In this document: positions 22,516-30,882 of the stretch, piece after piece
Numbering within the stretch: position 1 is the stretch's first letter
Layout: each line of letters begins with the position of its first letter
Assembly: GCF_001983165.1 (NCBI RefSeq)
Contig: NZ_MNPU01000039.1
Coordinates: forward strand, 1 to 55,589
Length of the DNA stretch: 55,589 nucleotides
DNA from: Pseudomonas gessardii
GTDB taxonomy: Bacteria; Pseudomonadota; Gammaproteobacteria; Pseudomonadales; Pseudomonadaceae
Direction: 5' to 3'
Notes under the pieces: model-generated
What the model was told of the DNA's origin: nothing
Databases searched by the model: none
Seen by the model: only the letters and a program-made list of their open reading frames with translations
Program-made: the position numbers and the translations under genes

Positions 22516-24536
22516 CAAGCCACCCTCCCGCCAAGGTCGCAGACCGCTTCACGGCAGTGCTCGCAGACCGGGCAAAAGTCCGCCCCGATCTGCCTGGCCA
22601 TGTGCATGATCACGCCCTGGACCGCTGAAAGATACGGCCCCGGATCGCCCGGCCCCAAGGGACTGGCCGCACGCGTGGCAGCTGGCGAGCCCCCCAGGGT
22701 AATGGGGCGACTGCTGAAAATACCGCCGGCCTGGATCAGCAGGTGTTCTCCTCCGGCCTTGAAGCTCAACTGCGCACCGGCGTCGATCACCAGGCTGGCA
22801 CCCGCCTTGAGATGAACCTGTTGCCCGGCCTCGATCACCAGGTTCTGGCCGATACAGGCCTGGCTATCGCCCTGTACCTGGCGGTGCTCGCCACCCCCGA
22901 CCAGGACTTTGCGATCACCGCGAACGTGGTGGTGCTCTTCGCTTTCCAGGTGGACCGTGCTCAGACCGTGAATGGTTTCACGCCGCTGCCCACCGACTTC
23001 CAGGTGGCTGTCATGGCCCACCTGCTGCTGCAAATCCCGCTGGGCCCGCAGGTAGATGAGTTCTTCACCCAGGCGGTCCTCCAGGTGCAGTTCGTTGGAG
23101 CCTGCGCCACCGGGGCAACTGTGGCTGCGCAAGACGCTGCGGGTCTTGTATTGCGGCAATGGATAGGCTGGCCTGTGCCGCGCATTAGGCAGGCAGCCGT
23201 TGATCAACGGCCGGTCAGGGTCGCCGTCCAGGAAGGTCACCAGCACCTCCATGCCGACCCGGGGCGTCATGATCGCGCCAAAACCGTCACCCGCCCACCC
23301 GGAGGCCACACGTACCCAACAACTGCTTTTATCACTCGCAGTGTCCAGACGATCCCAGTGAAACCGCACCTTCACTCGACCATAGGCATCGCAATGCACT
23401 TCCTCGCCCACCGGGCCTGTCACTGTAGCGGTCTGGCTGCCGGTGATCGTCGGCTTGGGGTGCTTGAGCGCCGGGCGATGGACCGCGCGCCAGGGCGTGG
23501 CGTTGAAGCGGTTGCGATAGCCCTGGAACACCTCAGCACCGGGCATTGCCTCTTCCAGCACCTGGGGTTGATAACCCTCGTGGCGCACTGAAGTCAGCAG
23601 CCACAAGTCATTGCAGGCGGGTTGCGGGTGATCGCGCAATGGCAGGAAATGGCCACTGCACAACGCCGGCTGATCACTCTTGCCCAAGGCCCGGTGACGG
23701 TCGCGCTGATGGCGCTCCAGGCTGCGACGCGCCAGTTGCGCACCCCGCGCATGGCCGGTAAAGCCGCCAGGGTAGTGATAGTCCTCAAGGGGCGGCACCG
23801 CTGTAGCCCCGGCCTGTTCCTGCAGGCGCCGCGAAGGATGCTCGAAATCATGATCACGCCGGACAGCCTGGCGACTGCGGGTAGCCAGGCGCACATCGAA
23901 CCGCTGGATCACCCGCGTCTCGGCGGCCGGGCCGCTGGCCAGGCAAAAACGCTGTGCAGGCAGGCGCCGGAATACCGTCTGGTCATCACCAAACACCACT
24001 ACATGGGCATCCGGGCTGTGGCGGAAGTGGTAGTGAATCCCCTCTTCTTCACACAGCCGCTGGATAAAGTGCAGGTCGCTCTCGGCGTATTGCACACAGA
24101 ACGTGCGCGGCGGATAGACCACAGGGCCTAACTCGAAGGCATACGCATCGGCCAGGATTGCGTGGTGTTCAAGCACGGCCGCGATAATCTGCGGCACGCT
24201 GCGTTGCTGAAAGATGCGCTGGTCACGGCGATGCGCCAGCCATGCCAGGCGCGGGGCCAGGGTCAGGCGATAACGGGTGAGCCGAGCCCCTGGATCGTCG
24301 CGGCCAACGGCATACACCTGCCCGTGCAGCCCTTGGCCCGCTTCGCCAAAACCCAGGTAGGCCGGCTGGTGCAGCAATGCTTCCAGGTCAAGGCCAGGGT
24401 TTTCGCTGACCAGTTGCACCTCGATGAAGTATGGCTGGTCCAGGGCCTCGCGGCCTTTGAATGCCAGTACTTGAAAGTCGGCCTCTACGCTTTGAAGCGT
24501 AAAGTTGAAACGTGACGAAACAAACGCGTTAACCAT
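22515..24536 (-). CDS. vgrG: Type VI secretion tip protein VgrG
   Basis: A 673-aa spike protein. Residues about 1-500 have the VgrG/gp27-gp5 core: RTFCVQYAESDLHFIQRLCEEEGIHYHF, the OB-fold EEVHCDAYGRVKVRFHWDR, and GFGAIMTPRVGMEVLVTFLDGDPDRPLINGCL. It continues into the beta-helix with His- and Gln-rich repeats (VHLESEEHHHVRGDRKVLVGGGEHRQV) and a DUF2345-like end. The last 40 residues hold CPVCEHCREAVC, a possible metal-binding tip extension for the adaptor or cargo. Heads the effector operon; no other T6SS structural genes are in the window, so this is an orphan vgrG locus. Confidence 0.93.
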   Translation of the reverse strand: MVNAFVSSRFNFTLQSVEADFQVLAFKGREALDQPYFIEVQLVSENPGLDLEALLHQPAYLGFGEAGQGLHGQVYAVGRDDPGARLTRYRLTLAPRLAWLAHRRDQRIFQQRSVPQIIAAVLEHHAILADAYAFELGPVVYPPRTFCVQYAESDLHFIQRLCEEEGIHYHFRHSPDAHVVVFGDDQTVFRRLPAQRFCLASGPAAETRVIQRFDVRLATRSRQAVRRDHDFEHPSRRLQEQAGATAVPPLEDYHYPGGFTGHARGAQLARRSLERHQRDRHRALGKSDQPALCSGHFLPLRDHPQPACNDLWLLTSVRHEGYQPQVLEEAMPGAEVFQGYRNRFNATPWRAVHRPALKHPKPTITGSQTATVTGPVGEEVHCDAYGRVKVRFHWDRLDTASDKSSCWVRVASGWAGDGFGAIMTPRVGMEVLVTFLDGDPDRPLINGCLPNARHRPAYPLPQYKTRSVLRSHSCPGGAGSNELHLEDRLGEELIYLRAQRDLQQQVGHDSHLEVGGQRRETIHGLSTVHLESEEHHHVRGDRKVLVGGGEHRQVQGDSQACIGQNLVIEAGQQVHLKAGASLVIDAGAQLSFKAGGEHLLIQAGGIFSSRPITLGGSPAATRAASPLGPGDPGPYLSAVQGVIMHMARQIGADFCPVCEHCREAVCDLGGRVA

Positions 24537-24827
24537 CCGTTGTTACCCGCCATAACTATTTGACTGAAACACTCCCTCCCGCCAAACATAAACCCTGCGG
24601 CCAAAGAAAGTGCCTGAACGCCCTAAAGATTAGCGAGGTCCGCGAGAATCCGGCACTTTCAAAAATAAAAAAGAAGTTTCGTACGAAGAGAATGGAAGTC
24701 TCTTTTACAAGATGAGAAATCCTTAAAATAAACCAGACAGCAACAGCAGGAACTTACTTACACAACTCCCCGAATAACAAGTAAACAATAAAGAAACGAC
24801 TGACACTTATTTAAGCCCTCAAGTACT
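24537..24827 (-). other. AT-rich regulatory gap upstream of vgrG with a long-range stem
   Basis: This 291-base stretch is clearly richer in A/T than its neighbours and has no gene. It must carry the vgrG operon promoter, though I cannot fix its -35/-10. Segments 24606-24614 and 24652-24660 (GAAAGTGCC / GGCACTTTC) are perfectly complementary around a 37-nt loop and could form an RNA structure in the vgrG 5' leader. Confidence 0.4.
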
Positions 24828-25799
24828 TCAGTCTTGAAGCACTGCGGCCCCGAACAGGCTGACACTCAGCAACGTATCGGCCTGAACCTGCAAGCGTACT
24901 GGCGCCGTGCCGCCCGGCATCACCACCGCCACCTCTCCTGCCTCGACCCACCCCGCCCGCCATGCCGCACAGGCCACCGCGCTGGCACTGGTCCCGGAAG
25001 ACGCCGTGGGACCCTCGCCGCGCTCGAACACCCGGGCAATCACCCGATTGGCAGCGTCGCGCGCAGCCCATTGCAGGTTGACCCCGGCAACACAGGGCCG
25101 GCCATTGCCAGCCGGAGGGGCAAAGGCCATCGCTTTCAATGGCTCGAACAGCCCAGGCTGGTACATCTGCCGATTGTCCGGCAAGGCCGATGCGTGCTCG
25201 ACCAGGGTCACGCAATGGGGGTTGCCGATACGCACAAATTGACTGCGCGCCCATTGCGGGTTGATCGCAGCCAGCTCACGTACATGACCAGGCCCGGAGC
25301 TTCCCTGCCCCAACGCGCCCACCGCCTGTGGCCCGAATTCCGGCTGCCCCAGCGCCAACCAGAACCCCGGGACCTGGCCATGGACTGCCGGCTCAACCCA
25401 GGTTGCTAGCGGCGATAGCCCACCCGGTTGGTCGTGGTGCACCCGCAGCTCACAGGCCCGGGGCATCAGCCCCGCATCCGTCAGGGCCTGGGCAAAAATC
25501 GTCAAGCCGTTGCCGCTGCGCTCGGCCAGGGAACCATCGGTATTGATAATCAGCAGGTCATACGGCGGCGCAGCCTGGAACGGCCCGACCAGCAAACCAT
25601 CGCAGCGATAGGCCTTGGCCTCGGCTGGACGCGGCGACGTCCCCCAGCCACATTCGGCCGCTATCGCCGACGCCGCCCACCCCTGGCGAGTGCTGGCGGC
25701 CAGGGCGGCGCTTGTGGGCACGGCAATGCCCCGGCAGCGTAACAAGGCCGGGCTGACCACACCGTAGATATTGCCGCGAGCGTTGTAGAACAGGGTCAT
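24828..25799 (-). CDS. DapF-fold protein lacking both catalytic cysteines
   Basis: A 323-aa member of the diaminopimelate epimerase fold. ATG 25799 has GAGGTGG 9 nt upstream. Hallmarks are NTDGSLAERSGNG (86-98), RIGNPHC (190-196) and ERGEGPTASSGTS (259-271). In true DapF the segments read NADGS-x4-CGNG and ERG-x-G-x-T-x-ACGTG; here the two acid-base cysteines are Ser95 and Ser268. Proton transfer by thiol-thiolate pair is therefore impossible, so it should not be a standard epimerase. It may be an isomerase of other chemistry or a binding protein. Not next to lysine genes. Confidence 0.75.
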   Translation of the reverse strand: MTLFYNARGNIYGVVSPALLRCRGIAVPTSAALAASTRQGWAASAIAAECGWGTSPRPAEAKAYRCDGLLVGPFQAAPPYDLLIINTDGSLAERSGNGLTIFAQALTDAGLMPRACELRVHHDQPGGLSPLATWVEPAVHGQVPGFWLALGQPEFGPQAVGALGQGSSGPGHVRELAAINPQWARSQFVRIGNPHCVTLVEHASALPDNRQMYQPGLFEPLKAMAFAPPAGNGRPCVAGVNLQWAARDAANRVIARVFERGEGPTASSGTSASAVACAAWRAGWVEAGEVAVVMPGGTAPVRLQVQADTLLSVSLFGAAVLQD

Positions 25800-26019
25800 G
25801 GGGTGATCCACCTCAGTATCCGCCAATATCGGCCATGGGAAAAACGCCTGGCGATTGTGGGGGATGTCTGGGTGCGGCACCACCCAAGCTGTGTGCATCC
25901 CCCTGGCAAAACCAGCCACGCCCCCTACACTTCTGTTTTCCCTGGATGGACGTTTTCATCAGGCCGAAGTCCGTGCGCAGTCGAACAAACGCCGTCCTCA
26001 TGTTCCCGGAGGATGCACC

Positions 26020-26682
26020 ATGAAGCCACTTGCCCCGCAACATCCCATTGAAACGCTGTACCGCGCAGGCCGCAAAACGTTCATTGAACTGGTACCTGAT
26101 GGCGGCGCACGCCTGGACGCGCTGTTCCATACCGCACCGGCCCTGGGCGAATTGGCGGTCGGCGTGGTGTATGGCTATCTGCATGATCGCCCCGGCCTTG
26201 ATCCACGCCTGCAGGAGGCCGCGATTTTTGCCGCGATCGTCGCCGCCGGCATGGTCGGCCCACCGTTGAGCGTGCACTTCAAGACCAGCCTGGCCCAAGG
26301 CCTGGCACCTGGGGAGCTGACTGAACTGTTGTTGCTCGCCTCGGCCTTTACCGGTTTCCCCCGTGCCGTCGCCACCGCCGACCAGCTCAACCTGCTGTTT
26401 GCCGGGGCCAACCTGCCCTCGCCTCCGCCACCGACACCCCGCGCCGTGGCAGTAGCGTTTTGTGAAAGCGTGCGCCAGGGCCACCCATCGTTCCCGGTGG
26501 ATGCCCAGGCTCGAAAGCTGCTGCGCAAACCCCATAAGCTATCGCTGCACGCCACCGCTGCGGATCGGGTGATGGTGGAGAGTTACATCGGCCAGGAAAC
26601 CACGCCGCGCGGCACGCTTGTGGTGCGGGTCGATGGCGCTGATGTGGTGCAAGTCAGGGCGTATCTCCCGGCACCGACCTGA
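26020..26682 (+). CDS. Carboxymuconolactone decarboxylase-family protein
   Basis: A 220-aa helical protein. Residues about 50-130 follow the CMD/AhpD-like pattern (LQEAAIFAAIVAAGMVGPPLSVHFKTSLAQGLAPGELTELLLLASAFTGFPRA). The usual redox C-x2-C is absent and a conserved-type His remains (SVHF), so it is not a peroxidase. Residues about 150-220 look like a SnoaL/NTF2-type addition. ATG 26020 has GGAGG at the right distance. Runs towards the MFS transporter gene 117 nt downstream. Confidence 0.6.
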   Translation: MKPLAPQHPIETLYRAGRKTFIELVPDGGARLDALFHTAPALGELAVGVVYGYLHDRPGLDPRLQEAAIFAAIVAAGMVGPPLSVHFKTSLAQGLAPGELTELLLLASAFTGFPRAVATADQLNLLFAGANLPSPPPPTPRAVAVAFCESVRQGHPSFPVDAQARKLLRKPHKLSLHATAADRVMVESYIGQETTPRGTLVVRVDGADVVQVRAYLPAPT

Positions 26683-26799
26683 CCCGTGCACACATGAAAG
26701 TTCGCGCTCGCCAAGGGAACCTGGCTCGCTCCAGAGGGACTGATGTGCAAGGATGTCGCGCCGGACATCGTTCGCTGAACGCAAACCCCAAGGACTTTC

Positions 26800-27951
26800 A
26801 TGACTGCCATTCCTACCCCAGCGCCCGTGGTTCCAGGCCGCCTGGAACAAATGTCGACCCGTATCGCGTTTTTTATTGCCGGCTTTGGCATTGCCGCCTG
26901 GGCACCGCTGGTGCCCTATGCCAAGGCTCGCGCCCAGCTCAACGAAGGCACGCTGGGCCTGTTGCTGCTGTGCCTGGGGGTGGGGTCGATCCTTGCCATG
27001 CCCGTGGCCGGCGCACTGGCATCACGCTATGGCTGCCGACGCGTGCTGAGCGCCGGCACGCTCCTGCTCTGCGTGGCCTTGCCGATGCTGGCCACCGTCA
27101 GCTCGATCCCCTGGCTGATGGCCGGGTTGTTTCTGTTTGGTGCAGGCCTGGGCACGGTGGACTCCACCGTCAACCTGCAGGCGGTGATCGTGGAGCGGGC
27201 CAGTGGCAAAACCATGATGTCGGGCTTCCACGGGCTGTTCAGCCTGGGGGGGATTGTCGGGGCGGCGGGTGTCAGCGCGTTGTTGGGGTTGGGGTTGTCA
27301 CCGCTGTCGGCCACCCTGGTGGTAATCGTGATTACCCTGGCCGCCCTGCTCAAGGCGGCCCCCCATCTGCTGCCCTACGGCAGTGAAAGCTCCGGCCCTG
27401 CCTTTGCCATTCCCCATGGGGTGGTGCTGTTTATCGGCTGCCTGTGCTTTATCGTGTTCCTGGCAGAAGGTGCCGTGCTCGACTGGAGCGCGGTGTTCCT
27501 CAGTGACGAACGCGGCCTCGACGAAGCCTATGCGGGCCTGGGTTATGCGGCGTTTGCCTTGACCATGACCCTCGGGCGCCTGACCGGCGATAGGATTGTG
27601 CGTCGCCTGGGCGCCAAACGGGTGATCGTGATCGGTGGCTTGCTGGCCACCGCGGGCATGCTGTTGGCCACACTGCTCCCGGCATGGGAAACCGCGCTGC
27701 TGGGCTATGCCCTGGTAGGCGCCGGCTGTTCTAATATCGTGCCGGTGCTGTACACCGCCGTCGGCAAGCAAAAGGTCATGCCGGAACATATTGCAGTACC
27801 CGCCATTACCACCCTGGGTTATGCCGGTATTCTCGCCGGCCCCGCGCTGATCGGCTTTATCGCCCATGGCAGCAGCTTGAGCGTGGCCTTTGTGTTGATC
27901 GCCGTGCTGCTGCTGGGCGTGGCAATCAGCGGGAAAATACTGCGGGTGTAA
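26800..27951 (+). CDS. MFS transporter, YbjJ-like
   Basis: A 383-aa integral membrane protein with 12 predicted spans. Motifs typical of the group are GIAAWAPLVPYAK near 30, VGSILAMPVAGALASRYGCRRV near 62-83, and LTGDRIVRRLGAKRVIVIGG (MFS loop motif) in the second half. ATG preceded by AAGGACTTTC. A GATGTC-N6-GACATC palindrome (26752-26769) lies just upstream and may be an operator. Substrate unknown. Confidence 0.8.
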   Translation: MTAIPTPAPVVPGRLEQMSTRIAFFIAGFGIAAWAPLVPYAKARAQLNEGTLGLLLLCLGVGSILAMPVAGALASRYGCRRVLSAGTLLLCVALPMLATVSSIPWLMAGLFLFGAGLGTVDSTVNLQAVIVERASGKTMMSGFHGLFSLGGIVGAAGVSALLGLGLSPLSATLVVIVITLAALLKAAPHLLPYGSESSGPAFAIPHGVVLFIGCLCFIVFLAEGAVLDWSAVFLSDERGLDEAYAGLGYAAFALTMTLGRLTGDRIVRRLGAKRVIVIGGLLATAGMLLATLLPAWETALLGYALVGAGCSNIVPVLYTAVGKQKVMPEHIAVPAITTLGYAGILAGPALIGFIAHGSSLSVAFVLIAVLLLGVAISGKILRV

Positions 27952-27964
27952 AGCCCGCAAGGCG

Positions 27965-28579
27965 CTACAGGTTTTTGTTGTTTTCGAGCCAGCCGTCAAG
28001 GTCTTTGTTGCTCAACCATCCCTTCTGGTAATGATTGCCGTAGAGGCGTCGCCAGCCAGAATGGACGCGCTCCAGCGAGCTCAATAGCCGGGGACGGTCC
28101 ACCAGGTTTTTTGACATGTACACCAGTTGCTCGCTGTACATCTTTTTCGGCAACCCGGTGGCGGGGTCCCGGATAACGGCGCCGTCCTTGTCCGTTTCGT
28201 CCGGGTCCCGGCTGATTGAGACCAGCCTCGCGATTTCGACGTAGCCGACCTGCTCAAAAAAGCCCGTGCGGTCCCGGGACCGGTCACGCAGTTCATCAAA
28301 GGCCGCCCTGAACGCCTGCACCAACTCGACATTGGTCTTGGCGTGAAAAGGGTCCGAACTGAAGGCGTTGGGGTCGCTGTTGCCAAACATTCCCTGTACG
28401 GCCTTCGACAGACTTTCCTGCGTTATAAAACCCTCCTCATCAAGGATCGCGTCGATCAACCGCGGGCGTTGGAGCAGGGCCTTGGCCAGCAGGATGGCGT
28501 TGTTGAACACCGGCGTTTCCGTCATTTTTTCACCGGCGATTCGCTGCAATGAAGACAGTTTCAATCCTTCATTTTTCAT
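27965..28579 (-). CDS. HrpK/HrpF-like helical protein, candidate T3SS substrate
   Basis: A 204-aa acidic/basic mixed protein. The modules NAILLAKALLQRPRLIDAILDEEGFITQESLSK (about 26-58) and YMSKNLVDRPRLLSSLERV (about 154-172) share the pattern L-x-K-x-LL-x-RP-x-LL-x-x-L-D with the protein at 29657-30565. This is the repeated EF-hand-like module seen in HrpK and HrpF/NolX-type translocon proteins. Its start overlaps the upstream gene by 11 nt, so both belong to the transcript from the hrp box at 29002-29029. Confidence 0.6.
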   Translation of the reverse strand: MKNEGLKLSSLQRIAGEKMTETPVFNNAILLAKALLQRPRLIDAILDEEGFITQESLSKAVQGMFGNSDPNAFSSDPFHAKTNVELVQAFRAAFDELRDRSRDRTGFFEQVGYVEIARLVSISRDPDETDKDGAVIRDPATGLPKKMYSEQLVYMSKNLVDRPRLLSSLERVHSGWRRLYGNHYQKGWLSNKDLDGWLENNKNL

Positions 28580-28916
28580 GGAATTTTTCCAGCACGGTGA
28601 AATGCTCGGCCAGCGCCGTCACTAACTGGCTATCCGGCAATTGGGTATAGGGATTCACATGGGTGTTACGCGTCGCAGGCGTGTTTCTCAGTTCCTGATG
28701 ATGCAGCCTGACCTCGTCGGGCGTGGCCCAGCGCAAGGGGCGCCTGAACCCCGAGGTCCGGATTGTATTGGGCAACGGTTGATTGTCGACCTGCCACGCA
28801 GGCGGCGTGTTCTCGCTTGAAGCAGCATGGGCTTTGTGTTGTGCGTCATCCGGTATCGCATCATGGCGGCTCGTAACATCGGGCCGCAGGAAAGGGATCC
28901 CACCGTCAATTGCCAT
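28569..28916 (-). CDS. Unknown protein under a hrp box, 115 aa
   Basis: No family recognised. Polar, rich in His, Pro, Asn and Thr, with a disordered N-terminal 60 residues and a short helical end (QLVTALAEHFTVLEKFHEK). That composition is common in type III secreted proteins. A canonical hrp box lies 86 nt upstream, and it overlaps the HrpK-like gene downstream. It could be a small effector, helper or translation-coupled partner of the HrpK-like protein. Confidence 0.55.
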   Translation of the reverse strand: MAIDGGIPFLRPDVTSRHDAIPDDAQHKAHAASSENTPPAWQVDNQPLPNTIRTSGFRRPLRWATPDEVRLHHQELRNTPATRNTHVNPYTQLPDSQLVTALAEHFTVLEKFHEK

Positions 28917-29001
28917 GATTCATCTCCACCTCTTTCAGATCCATACTCAGGCCGGCCAACACCACCGTCACTGCAAGGGTGGCTTTCCAGCAAGCGCAAA
29001 G

Positions 29002-29029
29002 TATGTGGCCAACGACCAGCAATGGTTCC
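29002..29029 (-). promoter_or_regulatory. hrp box (HrpL-dependent promoter) 1
   Basis: Minus-strand GGAACC (29029-29024), 15 nt, CCACATA (29008-29002). This equals the HrpL consensus GGAACC-N15/16-CCACNNA. It serves the 115-aa and HrpK-like genes at 28916-27965. Confidence 0.85.
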
Positions 29030-29093
29030 GGGGTGGCCGACCATTTTCGATGACTGCATGTAAACAATGAGCAAGGCTTGGCTGTGGCCTCAA

Positions 29094-29420
29094 TCAAGCA
29101 CCCGGTCGGGAAACGCCCAGCAAGGCTTTTATGGCATTGATCAGCCCCGTCGGGGGCTCCGCAGCAGCCTCCATGGGCGCACCTGGCACAGAAGGCGTGC
29201 GGTAGGCCAGCATGCCCTTGGCGAAGTCATCCGCCGCCGGGGCCTTGAAGGTGTACTGGCCGGAAAAATTCTTGACTCGCTGAACTTCGGTGCCTTCCTC
29301 GCCAGGCATACCCTGACCCTGGGCAGCGAAATGGCGGCACTGCGTGTGGTTGTCGCAAGGGGGGGCAAGAAGGGATTGCGGCAGGCCGGGAGTTTGAGTT
29401 CCAAACGACGTTGAAGTCAT
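29094..29420 (-). CDS. Unknown protein under a hrp box, 108 aa
   Basis: ATG 29420 preceded by GAGAGGGTG. The first 20 residues are rich in Ser, Thr, Pro and Gln without acidic residues (MTSTSFGTQTPGLPQSLLAP), the composition expected for a type III secretion signal. The middle has a small Cys/His cluster (CDNHTQCRHF) and the end is helical. No homologue recognised. With its own hrp box 59 nt upstream it is a strong candidate for an undescribed effector. Confidence 0.55.
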   Translation of the reverse strand: MTSTSFGTQTPGLPQSLLAPPCDNHTQCRHFAAQGQGMPGEEGTEVQRVKNFSGQYTFKAPAADDFAKGMLAYRTPSVPGAPMEAAAEPPTGLINAIKALLGVSRPGA

Positions 29421-29478
29421 GTCGACACCCTCTCTTTGAGTGAAACCGGCGGCGTCATAAAGGCCGTCAGATACACGT

Positions 29479-29506
29479 TATGTGGCAAACCGCTGAAAAC
29501 AGTTCC
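29479..29506 (-). promoter_or_regulatory. hrp box (HrpL-dependent promoter) 2
   Basis: Minus-strand GGAACT (29506-29501), 15 nt, CCACATA (29485-29479). One base differs from the strict GGAACC. It precedes the 108-aa gene by 59 nt. Confidence 0.8.
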
Positions 29507-29656
29507 TGATCATTGAGGGGCAGGTGATGAGTGGATGCGGGCAGTATCAGCCAGCCCTGTCATCGAGAAAGCGGGGCATCCTGGGCGAACCGGGAAACAC
29601 CGCGAAAGACTCGTGGCGCTCCCCGGTTCTGTGCTTGCAATGCAATTGCCCGTGGT

Positions 29657-30565
29657 TTAACGGGACAACTTCCTCAACCCCCACCAACTGATCCTGCCGT
29701 CCTCGTCACGCCCCGCGGTATTGTCTATTTTTTGCAACAACTCGGACCGGTTGGTGAGTTCCTTCGCCAGGTAGGTGAGCTCATCTTTTTTAGGGTTACC
29801 CGTCAGGTCTTTTATGGCCGTCTGATAGATTTTGTCGAGTTTGATCTCTCTTCGCCAAAATTGATCCCAGGATTTATCTTCGAGCCGACTAAAATTCTTG
29901 AGCAGATCCTTGGCCAGTTCTTTGTCGTCCTTATACTTCAGCGGGCTGTCAGAGAGTATGACGTCCCTGATGTTTTGCCGGGTGAGCTTCTGATCCAGCC
30001 CGCCCGTACTACCATTGCGATCAAGGGCCTGCAGGAGGTCCGGACGCTTCAGGATTTCCCTGGCCAGCCGGGTGTTCGAGTCCTTGTGGGCGTAGCCTGT
30101 AAGGGAACGTTCTGCTCTATCTTTCAAGTCCTGCTGCGTAATATAGGACGAGTCGTCCTTACTACTGAACCCCGAGAAGTTTTTCAGCAGTTTCTGGGCC
30201 AGTTCATCATGGCTGAACTGTGAATACACCGGATCGGGTTTCTGGGGAAATGGCCTTGGCGGCGGGTTCCCAGGAAGCACAGGCTTGGCCGGGGAAAAAA
30301 ACCCTTTCAGGCTGACGAAAAAACCCTGACCTGTCGCCCCTGCCGATCCTGCCGCCAGCGCTCCCCCCCCAGAGCCTTGTGCCATCGACGGCGCAGCCGC
30401 AAACATCGGGCCCGACTGACTCGTTATCCCGCTGAAACTAGGCCCGCTGGTGGCTGATACGGTGACGGCGGCCGAGACGGTAGCGCCCTTGGCATTGCCG
30501 GGCAGGTTAGGTGTGGCGCCATTCGGTAGATTGACGACAGACTGGTTGAAAGCTGATACCGACAT
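29657..30565 (-). CDS. HrpK/HrpF-like protein, candidate T3SS translocon component or effector
   Basis: A 302-aa protein. ATG 30565 chosen since it follows the hrp box at a normal distance and begins with a type III-like signal (MSVSAFNQSVVNLPNGATPN: Ser/Asn-rich, no acidic residue). Residues 25-90 are Gly/Ala/Ser/Pro-rich linker. Residues about 110-302 contain repeated modules LAxxLLKNFS ... LAREILKRPDLLQALD and LAKELTNRSELLQKID, with EF-hand-like loops (DRNGSTGGLD, DEDGRIS), as in HrpK and HrpF/NolX proteins. It is shorter than HrpK (about 750 aa), so the exact role is open. Confidence 0.7.
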   Translation of the reverse strand: MSVSAFNQSVVNLPNGATPNLPGNAKGATVSAAVTVSATSGPSFSGITSQSGPMFAAAPSMAQGSGGGALAAGSAGATGQGFFVSLKGFFSPAKPVLPGNPPPRPFPQKPDPVYSQFSHDELAQKLLKNFSGFSSKDDSSYITQQDLKDRAERSLTGYAHKDSNTRLAREILKRPDLLQALDRNGSTGGLDQKLTRQNIRDVILSDSPLKYKDDKELAKDLLKNFSRLEDKSWDQFWRREIKLDKIYQTAIKDLTGNPKKDELTYLAKELTNRSELLQKIDNTAGRDEDGRISWWGLRKLSR

Positions 30566-30882
30566 ATTGATCTCCAGTGCGGCTTGTTGACACGATTTAC
30601 CACACCGTCCACAGCCCCCGACGATAGCCTGATCGCGAGCCGCCCGTGCACAGTGGGCTAATCGGGTATGTGGCAGGCCTACAGAGTTCGGTTCCTCAAA
30701 GTGATGAAAGCGGCTAAAAAAAGGTAGGAAATGGGTCAAGGCAACCCTTCAACAGCGGCAGCAGGGTCGTAAGCTGCAAGAGGAACGGCAGGAGGAAAAG
30801 CGCACCGGGACAAGCCCCATTGCCGCTGCCCCGGTCACACTCTCGATCAGGGCAGGCGACGCTCGCCCCCGTCAACGAACCG
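30566..30882 (-). other. Gap between hrpK-like gene and fecA
   Basis: 317 bases without a gene. It holds the hrp box of the HrpK-like gene (30667-30695) and, nearer to 30882, the downstream region of fecA. ACCGGG and CCCGGT flank the sequence near 30808-30836 and might form a weak terminator for fecA. Nothing else is seen. Confidence 0.4.
30667..30695 (-). promoter_or_regulatory. hrp box (HrpL-dependent promoter) 3
   Basis: Minus-strand GGAACC (30695-30690), 16 nt, CCACATA (30673-30667), a full match to the HrpL consensus. It lies about 100 nt upstream of the HrpK-like gene. Confidence 0.88.

Noticed and set aside
26713..26745. Possible fourth hrp box (GGAACC near 26717)
   Set aside because: No CCACNNA follows at 15-17 nt, and the gene downstream is an MFS transporter.
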